From the NCBI GenBank assembly GCA_003137095.1, contig PLET01000093.1, positions 1-52,503 on the forward strand: a stretch of DNA of 52,503 nt, in the 5' to 3' direction. The first letter of the stretch is position 1, and each line of letters starts with the position of its first letter. Of this stretch, positions 10,081-19,466 are shown piece after piece. Position numbers and translations under genes: made by a program. The stretch comes from Gammaproteobacteria bacterium. Its GTDB lineage: Bacteria; Pseudomonadota; Gammaproteobacteria; Steroidobacterales; Steroidobacteraceae. Below the pieces are notes generated by a model that was not told the DNA's origin, made no database searches, and saw only the letters and a list, made by a program, of their open reading frames with translations.

Positions 10081-10921
10081 TCCGGCGGCTCAGGAACACG
10101 AGCTGCTCGAAAAGGTGCACGTCCTGTTCGTTCTTGAGCAGCGCGCCGTACAGGGGCGGAATGAACTTGCGGGCGTCTTCGCTGCGCAGGGCCTCGGGCG
10201 GAATGTCCTCGGCCACCAGCAGCTTGATCCAATCCAGCAGCTCCGAGGTCGTCGGCTTCTTCTTGAGCCCCGGGGTGTCGCGCAGGCGGTAGAAGACCGC
10301 GAGCGCCTCGTGCAGCAGGTCGCGCTTCAGGCCCGGAAAGTGCACGTCGATGATTCGCGACATGGTGGTCTCGTCCGGAAAGCGGATGTAATGAAAGAAG
10401 CAGCGGCGCAGGAACGCGTCGGGCAGCTCCTTTTCATTGTTGCTCGTGATAACGATGATCGGCCGGTGCTTCGCGCGGATCGTTTCGCGCGTCTCGTAGA
10501 CGTGGAACTCCATGCGATCGAGCTCGCGCAGCAGATCGTTCGGAAATTCGATGTCGGCCTTGTCGATTTCGTCTATCAACAGCACCGGCTGGGTGTCGCA
10601 GTCGAAGGCCTCCCACAGGTTGCCCTTCACGATGTAGTTGCGGATGTCCATGACGCGCGACTCGCCCAGCTGCGAATCGCGCAGCCTCGACACCGCGTCG
10701 TATTCGTACAGGCCCTGCTGGGCCTTGGTGGTCGACTTGATGTGCCATTCGTAAAGCGGTTTGGACAGCGAGCGCGCGATCTCGATCGCCAGCAGGGTCT
10801 TGCCGGTTCCCGGTTCGCCCTTGATCAACAGCGGACGCGACAGGACGATGGCCGCCCTCACCGCCGCCATCAGCTCCTCGGTGGCGATGTAGCGCTCGGT
10901 GCCGCGAAACTCCGTCGGCAT
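10070..10921 (-). CDS. MoxR-family AAA+ ATPase
   Basis: A 283-residue AAA+ ATPase of the MoxR class. Walker A is GEPGTGKT (35-42), Walker B VLLIDEID (113-120), sensor 1 lies in IIVITSNNEKELPDAFLRRC, and the arginine-finger region follows. MoxR proteins act with VWA proteins to mature or insert cofactors into enzyme complexes. The ATG lies only 5 bp after the pyk stop, so it is almost certainly on the glycolytic transcript. It overlaps the VWA gene. Confidence 0.92.
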   Translation of the reverse strand: MPTEFRGTERYIATEELMAAVRAAIVLSRPLLIKGEPGTGKTLLAIEIARSLSKPLYEWHIKSTTKAQQGLYEYDAVSRLRDSQLGESRVMDIRNYIVKGNLWEAFDCDTQPVLLIDEIDKADIEFPNDLLRELDRMEFHVYETRETIRAKHRPIIVITSNNEKELPDAFLRRCFFHYIRFPDETTMSRIIDVHFPGLKRDLLHEALAVFYRLRDTPGLKKKPTTSELLDWIKLLVAEDIPPEALRSEDARKFIPPLYGALLKNEQDVHLFEQLVFLSRRNVR

Positions 10922-10926
10922 GGGCG

Positions 10927-12381
10927 TCAGGCCGCGTCCGGGCCGCGGATGACCTGAAGGATCTTCATCGAATTGGTGCCGCCGGCCACCCCGCTCAGCT
11001 CGCCTTTCGTGAGAATCACGAAATCGCCTTCGGTCACCAACTTCAGCTCCAGCAGCAGGCGGAACACCGAATAATAGAACGCATGCGGATCCTTGTCGGT
11101 GACGTCGAACGCGACCGGATATACGCCGCGGTACAGGGTCACCCGGCTGCGCGTCATTTCATGGCGGGTGAAGGCATAGATCGGGATGTCGGAGCGCACC
11201 CGCGACATCCACAGGGCCGTCGAGCCCGACTCGGTCATGGCGACGATAGCCCTGACGTTGAGATGATTCGCCGTATACATGACCGCCGCCGCGATCGCCT
11301 CGTCGGAGCGCTCGAATTGGCCGCTGTTGCGCAATCGGATGCGCACGTGCGCAACCTGGTATTTTTCCGCACCGACGATGATCTGCGCCATCGCCTCGAC
11401 CACCTTCGTCGGGTGCTTGCCGGATGCCGTTTCCGCCGACAGCATCACCGCGTCGCTCCCGTCCATGACGGCGTTCGCCACGTCCGACACCTCGGCACGG
11501 GTGGGAATGGTATTGGTGATCATCGATTCCATCATCTGTGTGGCGGTGATGACCACCCGATTCTGATGACGCGCCTCCTGGATGATCTGCTTCTGCAGGC
11601 CGGCCAGCTCCGCATAGCCCATCTCCACGCCGAGGTCGCCCCGCGCCACCATCACGGCGTCGCTGGCGCGCACGATGTTGGGCAGGTTCTTGATGGCCTC
11701 GGCCCGCTCGATCTTGGCGACGGTGAGCGCGTGCCCGCCGGCCTCGCGCAGCAGCGAGCGCGCCTCGTTCATGTCGGCCGCGTCGCGCGCGAAGGATACG
11801 GCCAGATAATCGACCTTGAGCGCCGCCGCGGTGCGAATGTCGTCGCGGTCCTTGTCGGTCAGAGCGCCCGCCGACAAGCCGCCGCCCTGGCGGTTGATGC
11901 CCTTGTTGTTGCCGAGTTCGCCGCCGACCAGTACGCGGGTGCTGATGCGCGGCCCGTCTATGGCCTCCACCTGCAGGCTGATCTGGCCGTCATTGAGGAG
12001 CAGTACGTCGCCGACGAACACGTCCTGCGGCAGTTTCTTGTAGGCGATCCCAACCGCCGTCTCGCTGCCGGCATCGATGGGCAGCGAGGCATCGAGGGTG
12101 AAGGGCGCCCCGTCGGCGAGCTGCACCTTGCCGCCGGCGAATCGATCGATGCGGATCTTCGGGCCCTGCAGATCGCCGAGCACGCCGACGTAGCGGCCGG
12201 CCGAGGCCGCGGCCCGGCGCACCAGTTCGACCCGCCGTGCGTGGTCCGCGACCTGGCCGTGGGAAAAATTCAGGCGCACCACGTCCACGCCCGCCTCCAC
12301 CATGTCGCGGAGCACCGTCGGATCATCGGTTGCAGGACCCAGCGTCGCGACTATTTTCGTTCGTCGTAGCAGCGAGCTCAT
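10927..12381 (-). CDS. pyk: pyruvate kinase
   Basis: Converts PEP and ADP to pyruvate and ATP, the last step of glycolysis. 484 residues from the ATG at 12381, which overlaps the pgk stop by four bases (ATGA). Visible motifs: [11 protein letters not shown] at the N-terminus, RLNFSHG, the catalytic-lysine segment [20 protein letters not shown] and the signature [12 protein letters not shown]-terminal allosteric domain is present at about 350-480. The frame stays open 81 codons upstream, but that stretch is Arg-rich and is the shadow of pgk. Confidence 0.96.
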   Translation of the reverse strand: MSSLLRRTKIVATLGPATDDPTVLRDMVEAGVDVVRLNFSHGQVADHARRVELVRRAAASAGRYVGVLGDLQGPKIRIDRFAGGKVQLADGAPFTLDASLPIDAGSETAVGIAYKKLPQDVFVGDVLLLNDGQISLQVEAIDGPRISTRVLVGGELGNNKGINRQGGGLSAGALTDKDRDDIRTAAALKVDYLAVSFARDAADMNEARSLLREAGGHALTVAKIERAEAIKNLPNIVRASDAVMVARGDLGVEMGYAELAGLQKQIIQEARHQNRVVITATQMMESMITNTIPTRAEVSDVANAVMDGSDAVMLSAETASGKHPTKVVEAMAQIIVGAEKYQVAHVRIRLRNSGQFERSDEAIAAAVMYTANHLNVRAIVAMTESGSTALWMSRVRSDIPIYAFTRHEMTRSRVTLYRGVYPVAFDVTDKDPHAFYYSVFRLLLELKLVTEGDFVILTKGELSGVAGGTNSMKILQVIRGPDAA

Positions 12382-13553
12382 GCGGCGCGTTGCTCCAGGA
12401 TTTCCACGGCCGGAAGCTTCTTGCCCTCGACGAATTCGAGAAAGGCGCCGCCACCGGTCGAAATGTAGGAGATGCTGTCCTCCACGCCGTATTTCTCGAT
12501 GGCTGCGAGGGTATCGCCGCCGCCGGCCAGGGAGAACGCCCGGCTGCGCGCAATCGCGTTGGCGAGCGCGCGCGTGCCCTCGCCGAACTGCTCGAATTCG
12601 AACACGCCGACGGGGCCGTTCCACAGGATGGTGCCGGCGCCGGCCACCAGCGCGCCCAGGCGTTCGGCCGAATCCGGGCCTATGTCGAGTATCATCTCAT
12701 CGGCGGCCACTGCGCCCACGGGCTTGACGTCGGCCTCGGCCTTGGCCGAGAACTCCTTGGCTACCACCACGTCGGTCGGCATCGGAATCTCGATGCCGCG
12801 CTTCTTCGACTCCGCGATCAACCGCTTGCAGATGTCCAGCATGTCGGGCTCGTACAGCGACTTTCCGACGTTGAACCCGAGAGCCGCGAGGAAGGTGTTG
12901 GCGATGCCCCCGCCGACGATGAGCCGGTCCACCTTGGCGAGCAGCGATTCGAGCACGGTGAGTTTGGTCGAGACCTTCGATCCGGCGACGATCGCGAGCA
13001 GCGGCCTCGCCGGCTTCTCGAGCGCAGTCTCCAGGGCGGTCAATTCGCTCACCAGCAGCGGTCCGGCGCAGGCAACGGCGGCATACTTGGCGACGCCCTG
13101 GGTGCTGGCCTCGGCGCGATGTGCGGTGCCGAACGCATCCATCACGTAGATGTCGCAGAGCGCCGCCATTTTTTTCGAGAGTTCGTCCGCGTTCTTCTTC
13201 TCGCCCTTGTTGAAGCGCACGTTCTCCAGCAGCACCAGTTCGCCGGGCGCAACCTCGACGCCGCCGAGCCAGTCCCGCTTGAGGGCAACCGGTACACCGA
13301 GCAGCTGCGCCAGCCGCTTCGCCACCGGCGCGAGCGAAAATTCCTCCGCGAATTTGCCCTCCTCGGGTCTGCCGAGATGCGACATCACCAGCACCCGGGC
13401 GTGCTGTTCCAGCGCCCCCTTGAGCGTCGGCAGCGCGGCGCGGATTCTCGCATCGCTGGTCACCTCGCCGTTGTGCACGGGGACGTTCAGATCCTCGCGT
13501 ATCAGGACGCGCTTGCCGTTCAGATCGCAATCGGACATTTTGATGATCTTCAC
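12378..13553 (-). CDS. pgk: phosphoglycerate kinase
   Basis: Converts 1,3-bisphosphoglycerate and ADP to 3-phosphoglycerate and ATP. 391 residues, normal length. Substrate motifs [17 protein letters not shown] and [12 protein letters not shown] are intact, as is the nucleotide-binding C-terminal [14 protein letters not shown]. The start is taken as GTG at 13553 because MKIIKMSD aligns with the E. coli N-terminus; ATG at 13538 is the alternative and neither has a strong ribosome site. Separated from gap by 11 bp. Confidence 0.96.
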   Translation of the reverse strand: MKIIKMSDCDLNGKRVLIREDLNVPVHNGEVTSDARIRAALPTLKGALEQHARVLVMSHLGRPEEGKFAEEFSLAPVAKRLAQLLGVPVALKRDWLGGVEVAPGELVLLENVRFNKGEKKNADELSKKMAALCDIYVMDAFGTAHRAEASTQGVAKYAAVACAGPLLVSELTALETALEKPARPLLAIVAGSKVSTKLTVLESLLAKVDRLIVGGGIANTFLAALGFNVGKSLYEPDMLDICKRLIAESKKRGIEIPMPTDVVVAKEFSAKAEADVKPVGAVAADEMILDIGPDSAERLGALVAGAGTILWNGPVGVFEFEQFGEGTRALANAIARSRAFSLAGGGDTLAAIEKYGVEDSISYISTGGGAFLEFVEGKKLPAVEILEQRAA

Positions 13554-13564
13554 GGTGCGCTACT

Positions 13565-14578
13565 TTATTTGACTTTTGACCAGGCGACGGCGGTATCCAG
13601 CATGCGGTTGGAGAAGCCCCATTCGTTGTCGTACCAGGCGCAGGCCTTGACCAGGGTGCCTTGGATGACCTTGGTGAGGGTCGCATCGTAGGTGGAGGAC
13701 GCCGGATCGTGGTTGAAGTCCACGGACACCAGAGGCTGATCGTTGTAGGCTAGAATGCCCTTGAGCGCGCCGTCCGCAGCCGCCTTGACGACGGCGTGCA
13801 CCTCCTCAACCGTGGTCTTGCGGCCGGCGGTGAAGCTCAGATCGACCAGTGACACATTGATGGTCGGCACGCGGATCGCGAAACCGTCGAGCTTGCCCTT
13901 GAGCTCCGGCAGCACCAGCCCCACGGCGGCCGCCGCGCCCGTCTTGGTCGGGATCATGGACATGGTGGCCGAACGTGCCCGGCGCAGGTCGGAATGATAG
14001 ACATCCGTCAACACCTGATCGTTGGTGTAGGAGTGGATGGTGGTCATGACGCCCGCCTGGATGCCGATCTTGTCGTGCAACACCTTGGCGAGCGGCGCCA
14101 GGCAGTTGGTCGTGCACGATGCGTTGGAGACCACGGTGTCGCCGGACTTGAGCACGCCGTGGTTCACACCGTAGACGATGGTGGCATCGACGTCGTCGCC
14201 GCCGGGGGCGGATATGAGCACCTTCCTGGCGCCGGCCGCCAGGTGCGCCGACGCCTTGGCCTTGCTGGTGAACAGCCCCGTGCACTCGAGCACGTACTCC
14301 ACACCGAGATCACCCCACGGCAGCTTCGAGGGATCGCGTTGCGCCACGACCTTGATGCGGTCGCCATTGACCACCATTGCGTCGCCGTCGACGTGCACGT
14401 CGCCGTTGAACCGGCCATGCGCGGTGTCGTACCGGGTCAGATGCGCATTGGTCTTGGCATCGCCGAGATCGTTGATGGCGACGATCTGTATCTCGCCGGT
14501 GCGCTTGCCCTCATACAGGGCCCGCAGAATGTTGCGCCCGATGCGTCCGAAGCCGTTGATGCCCACCTTGATTGCCAT
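13565..14578 (-). CDS. gap: glyceraldehyde-3-phosphate dehydrogenase, type I
   Basis: Phosphorylating GAPDH, 337 residues. The Rossmann motif [11 protein letters not shown] is at 7-17, the catalytic Cys155 sits in [13 protein letters not shown], and the C-terminal [12 protein letters not shown] is canonical. The end of strand beta-2 reads AINDL with Asp37, which in this family favours NAD over NADP. It lies 22 bp after tkt and 11 bp before pgk in the same operon. Confidence 0.96.
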   Translation of the reverse strand: MAIKVGINGFGRIGRNILRALYEGKRTGEIQIVAINDLGDAKTNAHLTRYDTAHGRFNGDVHVDGDAMVVNGDRIKVVAQRDPSKLPWGDLGVEYVLECTGLFTSKAKASAHLAAGARKVLISAPGGDDVDATIVYGVNHGVLKSGDTVVSNASCTTNCLAPLAKVLHDKIGIQAGVMTTIHSYTNDQVLTDVYHSDLRRARSATMSMIPTKTGAAAAVGLVLPELKGKLDGFAIRVPTINVSLVDLSFTAGRKTTVEEVHAVVKAAADGALKGILAYNDQPLVSVDFNHDPASSTYDATLTKVIQGTLVKACAWYDNEWGFSNRMLDTAVAWSKVK

Positions 14579-14600
14579 CGTCGTCCACCTCTCGATATTC

Positions 14601-16601
14601 TCAGCCAGCCAGTACCTGATCTATTGTCTTTATTACTTCGTCCGTGGTGAATCCGTAGTTGACGAAGAGCTTCTTCGCCGGTGCGGACGCGCCGTAGTGG
14701 TCGATTCCCAGGACCCGGCCGTTCGGACCCACGTAGCGCCACCAGGGTTCGCGCACGCCCGCTTCGACCGCGACCCGGCGGGTCACGGACTCCGGCAGAA
14801 CGCTGCGCTTGTAAGCCTCGTCCTGCCGCTCGTAGGTGTTCACGCTCGGCATCGAAACCAGCCGCAGTTTGCGTCCCTTGGCGGCCAGGGCGCGCACCGC
14901 TTCGGCGGCGATCCCGACCTCCGAGCCCGTGGCGATGACGATGGCCTCGGGCGGGCCGTCGCTGTCGATGAGCACGTAACCGCCGCGCGTGATGGCCGCC
15001 AGCTGCGCGGCGTTGCGCGGCTGGTGCGTCACGGCCTGGCGGGTGAACACCAGGCAGGTCGGGCCGTCGCGATTCTCGAGCGCCGTGCGCCATGCGGTCG
15101 CCGTCTCCACCGCGTCGCACGGCCGCCAGAGATCCATGTGCGGAATGACCCTCAGGCTCGCCACCTGCTCGATCGGCTGGTGCGTGGGACCGTCCTCGCC
15201 CAAGCCGATGGAATCGTGGGTGTACACGAACACCACCCGCAGGCGCATCAGTGCCGCCATGCGTACGGCGTTGCGCGCATAATCCGAGAAGGTCAGGAAC
15301 GTGCCGCCGTAGGGGATGTAGCCGCCGTGCGCGGTGATGCCGTTGAGAATTGCGGACATGCCGAATTCGCGCACGCCAAAATGCGCGTAATTGCCGGACG
15401 GCACCGCCGGCGAGAGTATGGTCGAATCCTTTCTGAGGGTGCCGTTGGACGGGGTCAGATCCGCCGAGCCGCCGATGAGCTCGGGCAGTGAGGGTCCGAA
15501 GGCGTTGAGCACCGCCTGCGATGATTGGCGGGTGGCGAGCGAGGTGCCGTCCGCCTGGGTCCTGGCGATATAGGCCTGGGCGAGATCCGCAAAGGCCGCG
15601 GGCAGGTCAGCGGCCATGCGCCTCTCGAACTCCGCCGCCAGTGCCGGAAACTCGGCCCGGTACGCGCTCCAACGCGCCCGCCAATCCTGCTCGGCGCGGG
15701 CGCCCTTGTCGCGCATGTCCCAGGCGGCGCCGATGTCGGCCGGAATCTCGAATGGCGGGGAACTCCAGCCGAGGTGCACGCGCGCCGCGGCGATCTCCTC
15801 CGGACCCGGCGCCTCGCCGTGCATCGACGCGCTGCCCTGTTTGTTGGGCGCGCCCCAGCCGATGATGGTCTTGCAGCAGACCAGCGACGGCCGGTCGGTG
15901 ACCGCGCGCGCCGCGGCGAGCGCCGACTCGACCGCATCGCTGTCGTGGCCGTCCACGTGCGGCAACACGTGCCAGCCATAGGCCTCGAAGCGCCGCGGTG
16001 TGTCGTCGGCGAACCAGCCCTGCACCTTGCCGTCGATGGAAATGCCGTTGTCGTCGTATATGACGATCAGCTTGCCGAGCCTCTGGGTTCCGGCGAACGA
16101 GGCGGCTTCGTGCGAGATGCCCTCCATCAGACAGCCGTCGCCGCAGAACACGTACGTGTGGTGATCGACGATGGTATGTCCGGGCCGGTTGAAGGTCGCG
16201 GCGAGGGCGCGCTCGGCGATCGCCATGCCGACCGCGTTGGCGAGGCCCTGGCCCAGCGGCCCCGTGGTGGTCTCGATGCCGAGGTGCAGCTCGCGCTCCG
16301 GGTGACCCGGGGTCTTGGAGCCCCACTGGCGGAAATTGCGCAGCTCCTCCATCGGCAGCGGATAGCCGGTGAGATGCAGGACGGCATACAGCAGCATGGA
16401 GGCGTGGCCATTGGACAGCACGAACCGGTCCCGGTCCCACCACAGAGGATTGCCCGGGTTGTACTTGAGCACGCGCCGCCAAAGCACCTCGGCAATGTCG
16501 GCCATGCCCATCGGGGCGCCCGGATGACCGGAATTGGCCTTCTGTACGGCATCCATTGACAGGGCACGGATGGCATTGGCGAGTTCGCGGCGGGTCGGCA
16601 T
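14601..16601 (-). CDS. tkt: transketolase
   Basis: Thiamine-diphosphate enzyme of the pentose phosphate pathway, 666 residues, full length. The cofactor motif is [15 protein letters not shown] followed by IVIYDDN. The N-terminal [21 protein letters not shown] and the C-terminal-half [15 protein letters not shown] and [19 protein letters not shown] are family signatures. It is the first gene of tkt-gap-pgk-pyk-moxR-vwa. Such tkt-gap-pgk(-pyk) clusters occur in many proteobacteria; there is no RuBisCO or phosphoribulokinase here, so nothing supports a Calvin cycle. Fructose-bisphosphate aldolase, often next in this cluster, is absent. Confidence 0.97.
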   Translation of the reverse strand: MPTRRELANAIRALSMDAVQKANSGHPGAPMGMADIAEVLWRRVLKYNPGNPLWWDRDRFVLSNGHASMLLYAVLHLTGYPLPMEELRNFRQWGSKTPGHPERELHLGIETTTGPLGQGLANAVGMAIAERALAATFNRPGHTIVDHHTYVFCGDGCLMEGISHEAASFAGTQRLGKLIVIYDDNGISIDGKVQGWFADDTPRRFEAYGWHVLPHVDGHDSDAVESALAAARAVTDRPSLVCCKTIIGWGAPNKQGSASMHGEAPGPEEIAAARVHLGWSSPPFEIPADIGAAWDMRDKGARAEQDWRARWSAYRAEFPALAAEFERRMAADLPAAFADLAQAYIARTQADGTSLATRQSSQAVLNAFGPSLPELIGGSADLTPSNGTLRKDSTILSPAVPSGNYAHFGVREFGMSAILNGITAHGGYIPYGGTFLTFSDYARNAVRMAALMRLRVVFVYTHDSIGLGEDGPTHQPIEQVASLRVIPHMDLWRPCDAVETATAWRTALENRDGPTCLVFTRQAVTHQPRNAAQLAAITRGGYVLIDSDGPPEAIVIATGSEVGIAAEAVRALAAKGRKLRLVSMPSVNTYERQDEAYKRSVLPESVTRRVAVEAGVREPWWRYVGPNGRVLGIDHYGASAPAKKLFVNYGFTTDEVIKTIDQVLAG

Positions 16602-16836
16602 GGGACGCTTCTACGTTCGGGAAAGGCGGCTATTGTCCTTGATGCGTCCCCCGCCAGCAACGGCCGCCTGCGGCGGGCACCTCGGCAACCCGGCAGCATC
16701 GAAAAGCGCGACCTGGGTCGCGGATTCGGCGGCTCGTGCGGCGAGTGCCGGCAATCGCGCAGTCGCGGCGCACGGACGCCGCCTCGCCATGATCCAGTTC
16801 ACCGTCGACGGCGCCCGGGTTTGTTACCATCTGCGG
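16602..16836. other. divergent intergenic region between tkt and the cpdA-like gene
   Basis: 235 bp with no convincing gene. It must contain the tkt operon promoter and the cpdA-like promoter. I cannot point to a good sigma-70 pair on either strand. A 7-bp inverted repeat, GGGACGC at 16602-16608 and GCGTCCC at 16644-16650, starts right at the tkt start codon. An in-frame ATG at 16789 could extend the downstream gene by 16 codons. Confidence 0.5.
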
Positions 16837-17604
16837 ATGGAGATTCTGCATATCACGGATCCGCATTTGTACGGCCACGCCGACGGCAGATTGCGCGGGG
16901 TGGAGACCGATTCGAGCCTGCGTGCGGTGCTCGATGCGGCGTTCACCGAGGTGCCCGACTTCTCCGCAGTGCTCGTCACCGGCGATCTGGTGCAGGACGA
17001 CGCCGCCGGCTATTTGCGCTTTCGCAGCATTTTCGGCGGCCTGAAAAAGCCGGTGCTGTGCATTCCGGGCAACCATGATGTACCGGCGGAGATGCGGCGC
17101 GAACTCGCGGGTCCGCCGTTTCAGATCTGCGGAACCGCGCACATCGGGGCATGGCAGTTCGTGATGCTGGACAGCTACGATCCCGGCGAGGTCGGCGGAC
17201 GGCTGGCGGCGGCCGAGCTCGCGCGACTGGATGCCGCGCTCACAGCCTCCCGGGACCACGCTCTGATCTGTCTGCATCATCATCCGATCGTCATGGGTAG
17301 TCACTGGCTCGACACCATCGGCCTCGCGAACGCCGCGGAGTTCTGGCGCATCGTCGATGCGCACCCTAATGTTCGCGCAGTGGCGTGGGGTCACGTGCAC
17401 CAGGATTTCGAAGGTCACCGTGGCGACGTGCGCCTGTTCGCGACGCCGTCGACCGGTGCGCAATTCCTGCCGGGCAGCGACACCTTCGCCGTTGATTCGC
17501 GGCCGCCGGCATACCGCAGTTTGTGCCTGCACCCCGACGGACGCATCGACACGCAGATTCGCTGGGTCGACGTGCGATCGTCGCGCCTGGTCATCGCGCG
17601 CTAG
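16837..17604 (+). CDS. cpdA: 3',5'-cyclic-AMP phosphodiesterase CpdA-like metallophosphoesterase
   Basis: A class III calcineurin-like phosphodiesterase, 255 residues, predicted to hydrolyse cAMP. The dimetal site is complete: ITDPH (Asp8, His10), VTGD (Asp50), PGNHD (Asn79-His80-Asp81), LICLHHHP and WGHVHQD. The phrase LRGVETDSSLRAVLDA resembles the same position in E. coli CpdA. The ATG at 16837 puts the first metal motif at residue 6 as usual. A cAMP role is inferred; related phosphoesterases with other substrates cannot be excluded. Confidence 0.8.
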   Translation: MEILHITDPHLYGHADGRLRGVETDSSLRAVLDAAFTEVPDFSAVLVTGDLVQDDAAGYLRFRSIFGGLKKPVLCIPGNHDVPAEMRRELAGPPFQICGTAHIGAWQFVMLDSYDPGEVGGRLAAAELARLDAALTASRDHALICLHHHPIVMGSHWLDTIGLANAAEFWRIVDAHPNVRAVAWGHVHQDFEGHRGDVRLFATPSTGAQFLPGSDTFAVDSRPPAYRSLCLHPDGRIDTQIRWVDVRSSRLVIAR

Positions 17605-17618
17605 CGGCGCGGCGCACC

Positions 17619-18506
17619 ATGCGATTCCGACAGCCGCGCGCCGCACTCGCTCTGGCGGCGCTGTGCTGTCTTGCGTGGGGCGCGCCGGCACATGCCGATG
17701 GCGCGCTGCATTCCCTGTGGGAATTGCACGGCAGGCACAATACCGTGTATCTGATGGGCTCCATCCACGTGTTGCGACCCGGCGACTATCCGCTCGCCCC
17801 GCCCATGATGGCCGCGTACGCCGGGGCCAAATCTCTGGTGATGGAGGTCGATCTGGGTGAACTCGACTCCGGGGACGTTCAGACGGAAATGCTGTCGAGC
17901 GCCTTGCTGCCGCAGGGCAAGACGCTGGCCGACGTGCTCGGCCCGCAACGCCATGCCCGGGCGGCGGCGCTGGCGCGCGGCATCGGCGTCGAGCTGTCGA
18001 TGTTCGATCAGTTCGCGCCGTGGTTCGTCGCCGAGGCCATCTCGCAGCTGCAGCTGGCCCAGATGGGCTTTGATCCGCAATCCGGCGTCGAGATGTATTT
18101 CATGGACCGGGCACGAAGCGACGGCAAGACCGTGGCCGGACTGGAGACGGCGCACGATCAGATCGCGCTGTTCGAGGCCATGTCATGGGACGCCCAGGCG
18201 GAGTATCTCATCGCCAGCCTCGAGCAGGCGCACGATCTGCCGAAGGAGGTCGACGATATGGTGCACGCCTGGCAGCGCGGCGACACGCACTGGTTCGAGC
18301 AGCAGCTGCGCGAGGATCTGGGCCGCGATCCCGGCCTCTACCAGTCGCTGCTCGCGGCGCGCAACCGCAAATGGGTGCCGAAGATCGAGGCGCTGCTCAA
18401 CGATGACAGGGATTATCTGGTGATCGTGGGGACCGGACACCTGGTGGGCCGGGACAGCGTCATCGATCTGCTGAAAAAAGACGGGATCGGCGCCGTCCAA
18501 CGGTGA
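17619..18506 (+). CDS. TraB/GumN family protein
   Basis: A 295-residue secreted or periplasmic protein. It has an N-terminal signal peptide (hydrophobic about 8-24, cleavage probably after AHA or nearby) followed by the TraB/GumN domain. That domain begins WELHGRHNTVYLMGSIHVL and carries the conserved GSIH motif; the C-terminal FVIVGTGHLVG-like phrase (YLVIVGTGHLVG) holds the second conserved Gly-His. The family resembles EreA/Tiki-type metal hydrolases, but no activity is established for most bacterial members. It lies 14 bp after the cpdA-like gene. Confidence 0.85.
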   Translation: MRFRQPRAALALAALCCLAWGAPAHADGALHSLWELHGRHNTVYLMGSIHVLRPGDYPLAPPMMAAYAGAKSLVMEVDLGELDSGDVQTEMLSSALLPQGKTLADVLGPQRHARAAALARGIGVELSMFDQFAPWFVAEAISQLQLAQMGFDPQSGVEMYFMDRARSDGKTVAGLETAHDQIALFEAMSWDAQAEYLIASLEQAHDLPKEVDDMVHAWQRGDTHWFEQQLREDLGRDPGLYQSLLAARNRKWVPKIEALLNDDRDYLVIVGTGHLVGRDSVIDLLKKDGIGAVQR

Positions 18507-18530
18507 GCCGACCCCGCAATTCCCGGGCAA

Positions 18531-19235
18531 CTATTGATTGGCGGGCGGAGCACCGGGAGGCGGACCGTGGCGCCACTCGTCGTGTCCCTCGCCGCGCTCC
18601 CCGTCGCGCTCCTGCATGTGCGACTTCATTTCCTTCATGTGTTCCTGCATCTTGGCTTCGGAGTCGGCGAGCTGCTTCTTCTGGGCCGGCGTAAGCACCC
18701 CGTAGATTTTCGCACGCGTGTTCGCCTCCAAGGTTATCTGCTGGGTCAGCAGCGAGCCGTTCGCCTGGCTCACGCTGGCGACGATCGAGGCGTAGTGCGG
18801 ATCATCCGGCTTGGCCTGACGCAGCTTGAGCGAATTCGCCTGCGACTGCTGGTGCATATTCTCGAGCGCCGTGCGGTTCGCGGTCATGATCGACTTCATG
18901 GATTCGCGCTGCGCATCCGAGAGCCCGAGTCTGCCGAACATCATCATCGGTCCGCGTCCGTGCTCGCCGCGCTCATGGCCATGATGCCGCCAGCCGTGGT
19001 GGCGCCAGCCGTGGTGCCGGTGGTGGTGATGGTGGTGCCAGCCATGATGCCCCTCGCCGCGATCCCAGCCCTCGTGGCCCTCGTCTTTCCAGTCGTGCTG
19101 CGGGGCGTGCGGCCCCGGCGGCGCGCTCGCCGGCTGAGACGCGTCGGCATCGGCGGCGCCCGCCGTAGCCGGCATCATCGCCAGCCCGCAGGTCGAAACG
19201 AGCGCCACGGCCAAAAAAATGCGAATCAAATTCAT
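18531..19235 (-). CDS. Spy/CpxP-like periplasmic protein with a His-rich segment
   Basis: A 234-residue protein with a signal peptide (about 1-28, TAGA then ADAD). The mature protein begins with a Pro/His-rich part in which 63-87 is dominated by histidine with Trp and Arg, including six consecutive His at 67-72. The C-terminal helical part has two LTxxQ-type motifs, LSDAQ at 105-109 and LTPAQ at 181-185, the hallmark of Spy/CpxP ATP-independent chaperones. The start ATG at 19235 follows a stretch with GGAG. Being divergent from a CpxRA-like pair, it is a likely target and feedback partner of that system. The His tract suggests metal binding, which is inference. Confidence 0.8.
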   Translation of the reverse strand: MNLIRIFLAVALVSTCGLAMMPATAGAADADASQPASAPPGPHAPQHDWKDEGHEGWDRGEGHHGWHHHHHHRHHGWRHHGWRHHGHERGEHGRGPMMMFGRLGLSDAQRESMKSIMTANRTALENMHQQSQANSLKLRQAKPDDPHYASIVASVSQANGSLLTQQITLEANTRAKIYGVLTPAQKKQLADSEAKMQEHMKEMKSHMQERDGERGEGHDEWRHGPPPGAPPANQ

Positions 19236-19301
19236 GTTCGATGCTCCAATTCCTGAAGGTAAGAATTCTTCTTGGGACTCAGACAATGCTAGGCTGGTGC
19301 G

Positions 19302-19410
19302 GTCAATATAAGTGTCAAAATCGGCGAAAGAAAATGCAAAGTTGTGTGGTCCTCGTCAGTGGGGGCGCCGCCAGGCCGTTCAATGCCGCTGCAGTGTCAA
19401 GAAGTGTCAA
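19302..19410. promoter_or_regulatory. paired GTCAA boxes, candidate CpxR-type binding sites
   Basis: In the divergent region between the Spy-like gene and the response regulator, GTCAA occurs at 19302-19306 and 19314-19318 (7-bp spacing) and again at 19396-19400 and 19406-19410 (5-bp spacing). Three of the four sit in the longer word AGTGTCAA (19311, 19393, 19403). The CpxR consensus is GTAAA-N5-GTAAA, and OmpR-class regulators bind direct repeats one helical turn apart, as in the second pair. A binding role is inferred. Confidence 0.5.
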
Positions 19411-19466
19411 TTCGGCGCGCGCCGCGGTCACGGGTCGGCTACTGTGATGCAATGGTGCTCACCGTG

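Noticed and set aside
11083..12369. Open frame opposite pyk on the plus strand
   Set aside because: Composition is that of a shadow (His/Arg/Gly-rich), and the minus strand carries all pyruvate kinase motifs.
12382..12624. 81-codon N-terminal extension of pyruvate kinase
   Set aside because: It lies within pgk, is Arg-rich and has no counterpart in the family. The ATG at 12381 gives the normal N-terminus.
14601..16601. Calvin-cycle operon
   Set aside because: tkt, gap and pgk also occur in cbb operons, but no RuBisCO, phosphoribulokinase or CbbR gene is present, and pyk follows, so a glycolytic/pentose cluster is the simpler reading.
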